Source: Sulfurisphaera tokodaii str. 7 (lineage in GTDB: Archaea; Thermoproteota; Thermoprotei_A; Sulfolobales; Sulfolobaceae). Taken from it: 64,000 nt of DNA. Numbering within the stretch: the first letter of the stretch is position 1; each line of letters starts with the position of its first letter. Shown here in pieces: positions 32,099 through 40,497 of this stretch. The translations under genes were made by a program, and so were the position numbers. Under the pieces are notes generated by a model. The model saw only the letters and a program-made list of their open reading frames with translations. It was not told the origin of the DNA and made no database searches. Location: the NCBI RefSeq assembly GCF_000011205.1, contig NC_003106.2, forward strand, positions 2,630,757-2,694,756. Reading direction: 5' to 3'.

Positions 32099-32254
32099 AC
32101 TTCATTAAGAGTGAAAAAAGAGCTAAATTATGAGTTTCATCAGTCATACTTTCAATTCCATTAACTTCATTAAGAGTGAAAAAAGAGGCCGTTAATGACC
32201 AATCTCTTTTTGCATCCCAGAAGTACTTTAACTTCATTAAGAGTGAAAAAAGAG
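32099..32254 (-). CRISPR. Mini CRISPR-like array: three 24-nt repeats, two spacers
   Basis: A 24-nt unit starting ACTTCATTAAGAGTG and ending in an A6 run plus GAG occurs without change at 32099, 32164 and 32231. The inserts are 41 and 43 bp. Repeat length and spacing equal those of the big arrays but the sequence is different. No leader and no cas genes adjoin it. Insert 1 ends with 16 nt (32149-32164) identical to the start of the array 1/3 repeat. The reverse complement matches the T-run terminators at 29219 and 30054. Confidence 0.6.
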
Positions 32255-32725
32255 AGTAAGTTTATAAGGGGTTAAAGATGATCTACAACAAACAACATAG
32301 TTACTAATGATTCAAGAAACGCTAAAGCCATTAACAGCAGGACTATAGGATTTGTAATAGCCTTTTTAACACTCTCTCTGTACACTATTGCTAAACCCGA
32401 TAAACCGGCTAAACCGGGAAAAAGCAAAAAGGGTCACATGTTGTTTGCCATATATTCCTTGACACAAAGAAAACAGTACAAATTCCCGAGTTGCTTGTTA
32501 CTCACTCACCTAACATACCAGAACTTACAAGACCTATTAAAACCGCTACTAGAAACCATAGACCTATACTTTTTAACTTCATAAAGATAAAAAAAGGGAA
32601 AGTAACTTATTTTTACAGACCGAGAGTATTTACGCCAGACTCAGTGTTATAAAACTTCTAAGTGATACTTCAATCACCGGTGTACATTAGCAATAAAAAG
32701 AGTGTGACTTTATTAAATGGTCGGT
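32255..32725. pseudogene. Decayed coding remnants
   Basis: Plus-strand fragments SRTIGFVIAFLTLSLYTIAKPDKPAKPGKSKKG and, in another frame, a ~75-codon basic stretch ending KIKKGKVTYFYRPRVFTPDSVL (stop near 32651) are open but have no start. The right end carries the T-rich downstream block of the minus-strand gene 32726. Confidence 0.4.
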
Positions 32726-33070
32726 TTAGGATTTATACCTTATTAGCAGAATAACCGATATTAGGAGTAGTATTATCCCGGCTACTAGTGTTTCGGGCCA
32801 GAGGTTCGCATAAAAAGGTGGATGTTGTATAGTTTCTATCGGTTTTGGTTTAATCTTATAAATAGACGCCGTATAGTTACTAATAATAGGCGTATAGACT
32901 ATATAAAGAGGTATAGTAAATGTTTGATTTATCCTTAGAGGTATACTAGGTGCTTGTTGAGCCACATTTAGCTTAGTTATAGGATGATCTATAGAATGTA
33001 GATAGAATGACAGTCCGAGAAAGACTACAGCTGTCACTATCATTAAAACTGAAACTAATTTTTTCCTCAT
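32726..33070 (-). CDS. Intact WYANLWPE-family membrane protein
   Basis: 114 residues: an N-terminal signal-anchor helix (LVSVLMIVTAVVFLGLSFYL), an outside linker of ~55 residues with Pro and Thr, the block HPPFYANLWPETLVAG and a C-terminal helix LLLISVILLIRYKS. Trp of the usual P-W-Y is Phe here. It is the only full-length undamaged single-unit member in the window. Function unknown; the layout of two helices with an outside loop suggests a surface-exposed peptide. Confidence 0.6.
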   Translation of the reverse strand: MRKKLVSVLMIVTAVVFLGLSFYLHSIDHPITKLNVAQQAPSIPLRINQTFTIPLYIVYTPIISNYTASIYKIKPKPIETIQHPPFYANLWPETLVAGIILLLISVILLIRYKS

Positions 33071-33148
33071 TTAAAGGAAAAAAGAAAATTGGTTTTTAAA
33101 AATTTATTCACTAGTAGTATTGGACTCCTTGAGTTCCCGGGCCGAATG

Positions 33149-33340
33149 TTAGTACAACATATGCAATCCCAATTGATGGTCAGATTTAGATCTTACTAAT
33201 AATGTGACAAAAGCACCAAGTAGTGCTAAACCTAAGGCCAAAAACGGGATCCATAAGGAGGTATACCATGAAGGTGAAACTAATTTTTCTTTGTATATTA
33301 TTTCTGTAGCATTAACTTGGACATGATATTGCGGTAGCTT
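33149..33340 (-). pseudogene. Gene of the WYANLWPE family cut off by CRISPR array 1
   Basis: The minus-strand frame ends at the TAA at 33149-33151 and reads back through SPSWYTSLWIPFLALGLALLGAFVTLLVRSKSD to PQYHVQVNATEII, and then runs straight into the distal repeat of array 1 at 33341, where the N-terminal half should be. The array end therefore replaced or was inserted into the gene. Confidence 0.6.
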
Positions 33341-36300
33341 CTTTCAATTCCATTAAGGATTATCATGGGTAGGTAACGTAATATAGACGATACGTCGAGA
33401 AGATTCTCTTTCAATTCCATTAAGGATTATCTAATAAAAAGTAGTCAGCTTCATCTATGAATATTTTTGTATTCTTTCAATTCCATTAAGGATTATCCTA
33501 GGCTTGAAACCAATACTCTGTTTCTCACTTTCATGTTTAATTCTTTCAATTCCATTAAGGATTATCTCTCTTTCAAATCACTTCAGTGGGGCTAGGATAT
33601 ACTTAGCTTTCAATTCCATTAAGGATTATCAAAATGAGCTTGAAAAAATCGAAAACGAACTCAGGTTAATGAGCTTTCAATTCCATTAAGGATTATCCCG
33701 AATTTACCTAGTGTTGTTAGCATAAGAAGAAGTAGGACTTTCAATTCCATTAAGGATTATCCCAAAGATAGGGACATGGGAGGCGCTAGCGAAGTATAAA
33801 GTTCTTTCAATTCCATTAAGGATTATCTGGACCAGATCGATAGCCGGGATTATAATAGATTTAATAATCTTTCAATTCCATTAAGGATTATCTTTATTAT
33901 CATAATAATACCAGACTTTTCGTACTCTTTCCCTTTCAATTCCATTAAGGATTATCATTCAATATTTTGTATGGAGTTACAGCCCATACAACGTTTCTTT
34001 CAATTCCATTAAGGATTATCAGAACTTCGCGGTAAGGCAAACATCAATTGCAGTTTCTAGTCTTTCAATTCCATTAAGGATTATCGGGGTAGCAATGCTA
34101 ATTTTGGGTACTGATGATTCGGGTAAACTTTCAATTCCATTAAGGATTATCCAAATGTTTTGGGTAATGATATACCACAGCTTGTAGCCTATTTCTTTCA
34201 ATTCCATTAAGGATTATCAGGGTGTCGATATACCTAACATTCGTTCATTAGTGTTAGCGTCCTTTCAATTCCATTAAGGATTATCATTAATTACTATGGA
34301 ATCCGTGATATCCGGATAAGGCAATCCGCTTTCAATTCCATTAAGGATTATCTTCGTTTCACGTCTTTCATAGTTAAAAATCAGTGTGAGAGCTTTCAAT
34401 TCCATTAAGGATTATCGTAAATGAATTGCCTGGTCTTCTCCACTCTGACAGTTGTAGTCTTTCAATTCCATTAAGGATTATCATAAGCATCCCGTTATTA
34501 GGACCTAACACTACTACAGTCGTCTTTCAATTCCATTTATTAATTTACCGTATCCGCTTTTGCAAACTTTCAATTCCATTAAGGATTATCCCAAAGCTGA
34601 TGACTGTTAAACTCGAGTCTTCAGATCACTTTCAATTCCATTAAGGATTATCAGGGCGGATTAGCAGTAAACGAAAGCGATTCAGTAGAATACGATACTT
34701 TCAATTCCATTAAGGATTATCCTTTACAATAAGAAAATTTAACAAAGACCTGAGACAGTTTGCTTTCAATTCCATTAAGGATTATCAAAAATTAGAGAAG
34801 CTCGCAGAGGATGATGCTGAGACAAACTTTCAATTCCATTAAGGATTATCATGAGGTAGTGGACATGCTTCGCGATGGTTCGCTAATTTGTCTTTCAATT
34901 CCATTAAGGATTATCCAAGATGAAGTCGCATTAATTATAAGTTATCATGATAATGACCTTTCAATTCCATTAAGGATTATCAACTCATTAACTGAAAAGC
35001 CAATTGATCATCTATAACAGACTTTCAATTCCATTAAGGATTATCTAATATTAACAGTAATTTTTGAGTTATTAATGATATTCTTTCAATTCCATTAAGG
35101 ATTATCAAAAATTCAATCGCTTGTTGGTCAGCTGAACCGTCATAATATTCCAACTTTCAATTCCATTAAGGATTATCCTACAAAACCATTACTTTGTAAT
35201 GAGTGAGATAGAGCTCCAAACTTTCAATTCCATTAAGGATTATCCTACATGGATTGGAGCGCTAGATGCCGGCACACTAAAAGTCTTTCAATTCCATTAA
35301 GGATTATCATGATTGGTGGTAAAGCTGGGGATATTTTGGCTGGTGCTGGCTTTCAATTCCATTAAGGATTATCGTATTCGAAACTTAATTTGAATATCTT
35401 CCCCTTAGGGGTAGCTTTCAATTCCATTAAGGATTATCTTTACACTAGTAAACTTAGTTACGTTAGTCTGGAAGTTCTGTCTTTCAATTCCATTAAGGAT
35501 TATCATTTGCCCACTCTTCCAAATATGATATAGATATCTGTTTTAATCTTTCAATTCCATTAAGGATTATCCAGTTATATAGTAAAAGTTACGTCGAGTA
35601 TGGAAAAAGCTTTCAATTCCATTAAGGATTATCTCTTTATTGTGCATGACAGCCTAAATAAATATGCTCTGACTACTTTCAATTCCATTAAGGATTATCC
35701 ACAGCTAGAAAAGAACAGAGTTCAAGTAAAAATGAACAAACTTTCAATTCCATTAAGGATTATCAACTCAGAGTAATTACAGTTAAACTGGATGAAGAAC
35801 TAGTCCAACTTTCAATTCCATTAAGGATTATCCTGAACTTGGTGTACCGTTAGACGTCATAGACTTTATCCACTTTCAATTCCATTAAGGATTATCTTAA
35901 AATATTGCTTAAGCTCTTCCTCATCGTCAATAAATCTTTCAATTCCATTAAGGATTATCCTACCCCTAGGGTGTCTTAAGTCAATTCTTTTCCTATTTTT
36001 TTCTTTCAATTCCATTAAGGATTATCTTCTAAGAGCTTAACCACAAACAAATTTGACATAAAATAAGATAATCTTTCAATTCCATTAAGGATTATCTGGA
36101 CTACAGTCAGTCAAAATCTCTAATTCAACATTTAACTTTCAATTCCATTAAGGATTATCTTCTGACCAGTCGACATGGAATTTTATAGTGAATAACATCT
36201 TTCAATTCCATTAAGGATTATCATAGGAACTAAAGATCCCTGTTGATATTTTACTCCAGTAGTAGCATCTTTCAATTCCATTAAGGATTATCCTGCTTAA

Positions 36301-36420
36301 CAAGTTAAGCAGCAATTGTAGAGTGTTATTCTTCTTTCAATTCCATTAAGGATTATCTTCTGCTTTGTCTCCTAATTTTTGTTTTATTGGCAATTCCTTT
36401 CAATTCCATTAAGGATTATC
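33341..36420 (-). CRISPR. CRISPR array 1, about 48 repeats
   Basis: 24-nt repeats start CTTTCAATTCCATTA and end AGGATTATC, with a period of about 65 bp and spacers of about 38-45 bp. By hand count there are 48 repeats. The leader is on the right (36421 on), so the crRNA strand is minus and repeats end in GAATTGAAAG, giving the usual 8-nt handle ATTGAAAG. The unit at 34524 is damaged: only CTTTCAATTCCATT remains and the period drops to 43 bp. The six-frame reads through the array (NGIER, NSIKDY and SIPLRI repeats) are not genes. Confidence 0.98.
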
Positions 36421-36515
36421 TGATTGTTTTTATATTAGTTCTTATGTTATTTTCTTCGTTTCTGCTATATAAGCTTTTCTTTATGTTACATATTTATCAT
36501 TACTGAATTTTTAGT

Positions 36516-36537
36516 ATTCCCTTGAAAAAACGGGAAT
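36516..36537. promoter_or_regulatory. Inverted repeat ATTCCC-N9-CGGGAAT, leader 1 site 1
   Basis: Perfect ends around TTGAAAAAA. The same spacing is found in every leader and, with one end change, at 37388-37409 between csa3 and csa1. Candidate site for a CRISPR regulator such as Csa3; the protein is an inference. Confidence 0.6.
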
Positions 36538-36607
36538 TCTAAAAAGAGAAATACATTCAACATTCTTTACAAAGACACTCTTATTGATCAACTAAAAATT
36601 GAAAGAA

Positions 36608-36629
36608 ATTCCCGATAAAAAACGGGAAT
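36608..36629. promoter_or_regulatory. Inverted repeat ATTCCC-N9-CGGGAAT, leader 1 site 2
   Basis: Core GATAAAAAA between the arms; 92 bp from site 1, about nine helical turns. Confidence 0.6.
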
Positions 36630-36648
36630 AAAAACAAAGCTATTTTAT

Positions 36649-37293
36649 TTATTTTCTATTATTTTCTTGATTTAATTTACTTATCAATATCCCAAGCTTC
36701 GTAGGATAAATTCCATCTCCTCTACCCTTCTGATAAACTAGTCTTTTCTTTTTTAATATCCCTACTACATTCATAGTAGTTTTAAGTTTCTTCCCAGTCA
36801 TCTCAGCTATTACTTCATGTCTTATCCCAGGATTGGCTACGACTGTACTCAAAACCTTCAAGAGTTCGCTGCTCAATCCCTCAGCTGCAGTCCTAAAATC
36901 CTCAATTTGGAAACTTACTTCTTCATCCTCTTCAAGGTAAATTCTGCCCACTCTCTTGTTTACTGCTACCGCTAAAATTGTCCCTATCGCTAAGGTCTTA
37001 CTTTCACCTCCAGAGATGTCAACAATTAAGGGATCTTTTACTTCTTTCAATATTTCACTTACCTGGTCAACCACATGAAATATATCCTTAACCTCAATTT
37101 CTTTTACCACAGCATCTCTCAAACCCATCTTGCTCATTACAGCACTTAAACCGTTAATAGCCCTTCTATTACCACCAGTTATTGGTGACTTTACTAAAAC
37201 AACTATAACGTCATCTCTTCCCACATTTGTGGAGACAAGTCTCCTTACAGCAAAGTCCTCATGAATGCCAACAGTAAATATATAGGACTTCAC
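36649..37293 (-). CDS. csa3: Csa3 transcription regulator (CARF-wHTH)
   Basis: 214 residues. A CARF domain fills about 1-125, with the ligand-loop motif DISGGESK (92-99) and the strand-turn IFTVGIHEDFAVR at the start. A winged-helix DNA-binding domain fills about 140-205 (SSELLKVLSTVVANPGIRHEVIAEMTG...). Csa3 of type I-A systems controls cas gene and leader transcription and may sense cyclic oligoadenylate. The start codon is GTG at 37293, with AAATATATAAT about 20-28 bp upstream. It is divergent from csa1, the arrangement of the Csa3a activator of adaptation genes. Confidence 0.92.
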   Translation of the reverse strand: MKSYIFTVGIHEDFAVRRLVSTNVGRDDVIVVLVKSPITGGNRRAINGLSAVMSKMGLRDAVVKEIEVKDIFHVVDQVSEILKEVKDPLIVDISGGESKTLAIGTILAVAVNKRVGRIYLEEDEEVSFQIEDFRTAAEGLSSELLKVLSTVVANPGIRHEVIAEMTGKKLKTTMNVVGILKKKRLVYQKGRGDGIYPTKLGILISKLNQENNRK

Positions 37294-37387
37294 AAGATGA
37301 TTTTGCCAAACATATTATTATATATTTCGGGAAAAAGTGTAAATTCCTAAATTACTACGTGACTTTATATATTAAAATAATCTCTTT

Positions 37388-37409
37388 ATTCCCTAAAAAT
37401 CTCGGGATT
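37388..37409. promoter_or_regulatory. Leader-type inverted repeat in the csa3-csa1 gap
   Basis: ATTCCC-TAAAAATCT-CGGGATT: same arms (one end base different) and the same 9-bp core length as the six leader sites. It lies 55-75 bp before the csa1 start and about 95-115 bp before csa3. Confidence 0.55.
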
Positions 37410-37411
37410 TA

Positions 37412-37434
37412 GTAATACCAAATTTTGGTAATAC
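37412..37434. promoter_or_regulatory. Imperfect palindrome GTAATACC-N7-GGTAATAC
   Basis: Directly next to the previous site and just upstream of the csa1 TATA-like TTATTTTATCC (37434-37444). Position and symmetry fit an activator operator, for example Csa3. Confidence 0.5.
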
Positions 37435-37463
37435 TTATTTTATCCGTTTTTGTATAAATATTC

Positions 37464-38303
37464 ATGATCTGGAGACAGCAGCTGAAGAGATTACACAGGA
37501 TTAGGGAGATGGATCCAGTACCAGACGAACTTAGGGGATGGCACTACTACTCTCCTCCAGTAAAGCCTAAAGCTTATTTAGGTTTAACAATGGGTGAAAT
37601 TGCATATGACTATTGCCCTACAAAGAGAGATGTATACGTAAGGAGAGTATTAAACCAAAAGGGAAGTGAAAGGGCACAACTGGTTTTCGGTCAAGCTATA
37701 CATAAGGTCTTTAGTAAAGCCTTAAACGATGTTAGGATCTCTTACGTCCTCGGTAAGGACCCTTATCAGATTGTAAAAGAAAGCTATCTTGAATCAGAGT
37801 TTTGCCCACAAGAAATATCTGAGTACTGTAGGAAAGTATACGGTAATTTAATCCTTTTCTGGTCCTCATGGCTCGCCGAGGCTAAAGCGTTTTATGGAGG
37901 CGACTCTGTTGGTTTCTTACCGTGGGCAACAGAAGTTAGAGTTGACGGTTCAGCCATCGGATTGTCTGATAGGCTTACAGTGGACGCATTAGGTGAGTTT
38001 ACCGTAGTTGAGGTTAAATCTGGAAAGAGGGAGGAGTTCCATAAACTCGCCTTAGCGGGTTATGCTTTAGCTATAGAATCAGTCCTAGAACTTCCAGTCG
38101 ATTACGGGCTCCTTGTTTACATAAACGGTTTCCCTAATGACGTGGAGATAAAATTTGAGAGTTATTATATATCTCCAGATATGAGGAGAGAAATTCTGGA
38201 TAAAAGAGATGAGATCATAGAAATGGTTCTTAATGGCAGAGATCCGGGTAAGCCAGTAAAATGCCCAGAGACTTGTCCGTTTTACGAGGTGTGTTGGAAA
38301 TGA
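37464..38303 (+). CDS. csa1: Csa1, Cas4-like Fe-S nuclease of adaptation
   Basis: 279 residues. RecB-nuclease features: G-Q-A-I-H (76-80), Asp near 169-174, E-V-K (183-185) and the following helix LALAGYALAIE. Four cysteines for an iron-sulfur cluster are visible: C51 (CPTKRDVY) and C267, C271, C277 (KCPETCPFYEVC). It works with Cas1, Cas2 and Cas4 in taking up spacers. First gene of the adaptation operon; its stop overlaps the cas1 ATG by 3 bases. Confidence 0.93.
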   Translation: MIWRQQLKRLHRIREMDPVPDELRGWHYYSPPVKPKAYLGLTMGEIAYDYCPTKRDVYVRRVLNQKGSERAQLVFGQAIHKVFSKALNDVRISYVLGKDPYQIVKESYLESEFCPQEISEYCRKVYGNLILFWSSWLAEAKAFYGGDSVGFLPWATEVRVDGSAIGLSDRLTVDALGEFTVVEVKSGKREEFHKLALAGYALAIESVLELPVDYGLLVYINGFPNDVEIKFESYYISPDMRREILDKRDEIIEMVLNGRDPGKPVKCPETCPFYEVCWK

Positions 38304-39214
38304 AATCTTTAGAAATTGCTGATTACGGTGTTAAGCTCTCCACGAAAGGGAAAACTTTTGTAATTTCTAAAAAAGACGGTAAGAAGGTAAACGTTTCTCC
38401 TGCAGAAGTGGATCAAATAGTGATAATGACTTCTGGTGTTACTGTCACGTCTAAGGCAATAAGGCTAGCGTTAGATCACGGGATAGACATTATCTTTCTA
38501 GACTCTAGAGGAAACCCTTTTGGCAGACTTTTCCATTCAGAACCCATAAAGACGGTAGAAACAAGAAAAGCCCAGTATTTGGCAATACTTAAAGGTGAGG
38601 AAGAGATACCGAGAGAGATTATAAAATCTAAGATTAAGAACCAGGCTAATCACATTAAGTTCTGGTTTAAAAAGCTGGGTATTGAGGGGAACGATTACAA
38701 ATTGATTGAGGGAAAAGACGATGATGAAGCTACAGCAGCTAGGTACTATTGGCATGCGTTAGGCAGAATAATACCAATGAAAGGTAGAGATCCAGAAAGT
38801 ACTGATCCATTTAACGTATCCTTTAACTATGCATACGCAATCCTATACTCAAACATACAAAGGGTTTTGCAACTAGTAGGATTAGACCCTTATGCTGGGT
38901 TTATTCACAAAGATAGAAGCGGTAAGCCCAGTCTCGTATACGACTTTTCAGAGATGTTTAAGCCAGTGCTTGTCGATTACCCCTTAGTCTCTCTCTTTAT
39001 TAACGGTTTCATACCTAACGTAAAAGATGGTATACTTGATGCTGAGAGTAGAAAGAAGATAGCTGAGGCTGTGATAAATGCTATGAACGGTAAGGTTAAG
39101 GATGAAGGAGGAGATGTAAGGACTGGGATTCAAGCAATGAGGGCATATGCGTTAAAGCTCGCTTCAGCATTAAGGGGTGAGGAAAAGTTTAAGGGGTTTG
39201 TGAAGGTGTGGTGA
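38300..39214 (+). CDS. cas1: Cas1 integrase
   Basis: 304 residues from the ATG that overlaps the csa1 stop (ATGA); a longer frame from 38261 would lie inside csa1. Catalytic residues are in place: E143 (DDEATAARYYW), H203 (FIHKDRSGKP) and D215/E218 (VYDFSEMFKP). Metal-dependent integrase that inserts new spacers at the leader-repeat junction together with Cas2. Confidence 0.97.
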   Translation: MKSLEIADYGVKLSTKGKTFVISKKDGKKVNVSPAEVDQIVIMTSGVTVTSKAIRLALDHGIDIIFLDSRGNPFGRLFHSEPIKTVETRKAQYLAILKGEEEIPREIIKSKIKNQANHIKFWFKKLGIEGNDYKLIEGKDDDEATAARYYWHALGRIIPMKGRDPESTDPFNVSFNYAYAILYSNIQRVLQLVGLDPYAGFIHKDRSGKPSLVYDFSEMFKPVLVDYPLVSLFINGFIPNVKDGILDAESRKKIAEAVINAMNGKVKDEGGDVRTGIQAMRAYALKLASALRGEEKFKGFVKVW

Positions 39215-39216
39215 AG

Positions 39217-39492
39217 ATGTGGGTCATCGTAGTTTACGATATTTCAGATGATGAAAAGAGGAATAAGATTGCTAGAGAATTACAGAGGCTCGGATTAAGC
39301 AGGATACAGAGAAGTGCATTTGTGGGAGATATTGACTCGCAGCGGTTTAAGGATTTAGTTAGAATTATGGGTAAGCTAGTTACCGGAAAGGATGATATAC
39401 TCCATATAATACCCTTAGGATTGAGGGATTGGGAAAGGAGAGTGGTTATAAATGGTGACAGTGTCAGACGTGAAGCAGTATCACTTCTGTAA
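39217..39492 (+). CDS. cas2: Cas2
   Basis: 91 residues from ATG 39217, two bases after the cas1 stop; GTG codons at 39208 and 39211 would add three residues. Begins MWVIVVYDISDDEKRNK with the conserved Asp8, followed by the ferredoxin-like core GLSRIQRSAFVGDI. Structural partner of Cas1 in spacer integration. Confidence 0.95.
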   Translation: MWVIVVYDISDDEKRNKIARELQRLGLSRIQRSAFVGDIDSQRFKDLVRIMGKLVTGKDDILHIIPLGLRDWERRVVINGDSVRREAVSLL

Positions 39493-39982
39493 GGCTATAC
39501 CATGGATAAACTATGTGATGGGCTATCGCGAACCTAGTACATTCTCAATGGAGGAAGGAAAGAAGATATCTTACGAGGAAGTTGTTAAGTCACTGAACCT
39601 TACTACACCAGTGAAATATGAAGTGTGCTTAAGCTATAACGGGCTTTCAGGCTGCATTGACATCTTAGCTGGGGATAGAAAGTATACGGTAGTTGAGGTA
39701 AAAGCGTTTAAGAGGGGTAACTTTTCCCATTTCAGATACCAGCTTTTAGCTTATGCATATCTGGTAAGGAAGAGGTTAGGTATTGTAGAAAGGGCTATAT
39801 TAGTGATGGAAGGAAAGAAAGTCCTTGAAATAGAGCCCACAGAGGAACACTACAGATATATAGAAAACGTAGTTAAGAAGATTGAGGAGATAGTAAATAG
39901 CGAGAAGTTACCAGCGGTAAATGTAGAGAAGTGTGACTTCTGTCAGTACAGGAGAATTTGCCCAGTTAGTGTGTGGTCTTAA
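39452..39982 (+). CDS. cas4: Cas4 nuclease
   Basis: 176 residues. C13, C161, C164 and C170 form the Fe-S cluster set (EKCDFCQYRRICP at the end). Nuclease residues D70 (CIDIL), E82 and K84 (VVEVKAF), and Q97-x3-Y101 (YQLLAYAY). Cas4 trims spacer precursors and selects the PAM. It overlaps the end of cas2 by 41 bases in another frame, if the annotated ATG is right. Confidence 0.93.
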   Translation: MVTVSDVKQYHFCKAIPWINYVMGYREPSTFSMEEGKKISYEEVVKSLNLTTPVKYEVCLSYNGLSGCIDILAGDRKYTVVEVKAFKRGNFSHFRYQLLAYAYLVRKRLGIVERAILVMEGKKVLEIEPTEEHYRYIENVVKKIEEIVNSEKLPAVNVEKCDFCQYRRICPVSVWS

Positions 39983-40497
39983 TTCAATTAAGATTTTACT
40001 GAAGAATTACAGAGTGAGTAGTCAAAAATATTTTGCTTTAAAGCTAGTTCTTCTATCCTAAAACACCTCTCTCATTTCTTAAGATTAACAAGTATTTGCA
40101 GAAATGTTTATATAAATTATGAAATTAATTTTTCTATGAGTGTTAATCGTTTTAATTTTGAGTAACTCACCTATCTTGGCTTATTAACATTCACTATGAA
40201 TGTTTTTGAAAGCCCATCCCTAGCCTTTACAGTACATATATTCGAGTTTGTAATCTATTATATGGACCTTAAAACTTTGCATTACTTATGTGAAAATAAT
40301 TTCATAAAGGCTAGAAGTATTTATGATAATCTTTCTATGTTTATTCTACCATAGAAAATCAAGAGTTAATAACATAGAGAAAATAATGGATATTAACTAA
40401 GAAGTATATAATTTTAGAAAACATAGTAAAATAATAGATAACCATTGAGATAATTTTCCTTATTCAGAATCTTTTGTTTATTGGAGCTTTTATTTAT
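39983..40497. other. Gap between cas4 and the old end of array 2
   Basis: No gene. The plus-strand adaptation operon and the minus-strand array 2 transcript converge here. Confidence 0.5.

Larger units (their letters stand above)
36421..36648 (-). promoter_or_regulatory. Leader of array 1
   Basis: About 215 bp nearly identical to the leaders of arrays 2 and 3. It starts TGATTGTTTTTATATT next to the repeat. A TATA box GCTATATAAG at 36464-36473 faces the array about 48 bp from the first repeat. Inverted repeats ATTCCC-N9-CGGGAAT lie at 36516-36537 and 36608-36629. Similarity ends at AAAACAAAG just before the csa3 stop codon. Confidence 0.9.

Noticed and set aside
31980..32237. 85-codon minus-strand frame
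   Set aside because: It reads through the mini-array repeats (SFFTLNEV) and the CRISPR-repeat scrap (NGIES); no gene features.
33341..36420. Open frames inside array 1 with repeated FNSIKDY, LSIPLRII, NGIER
   Set aside because: They are translations of the CRISPR repeat in different frames; the period is the repeat-spacer unit. The same applies to all frames in 40498-47286 (LIHNGIES, FQFHYGLA) and 54297-62113.
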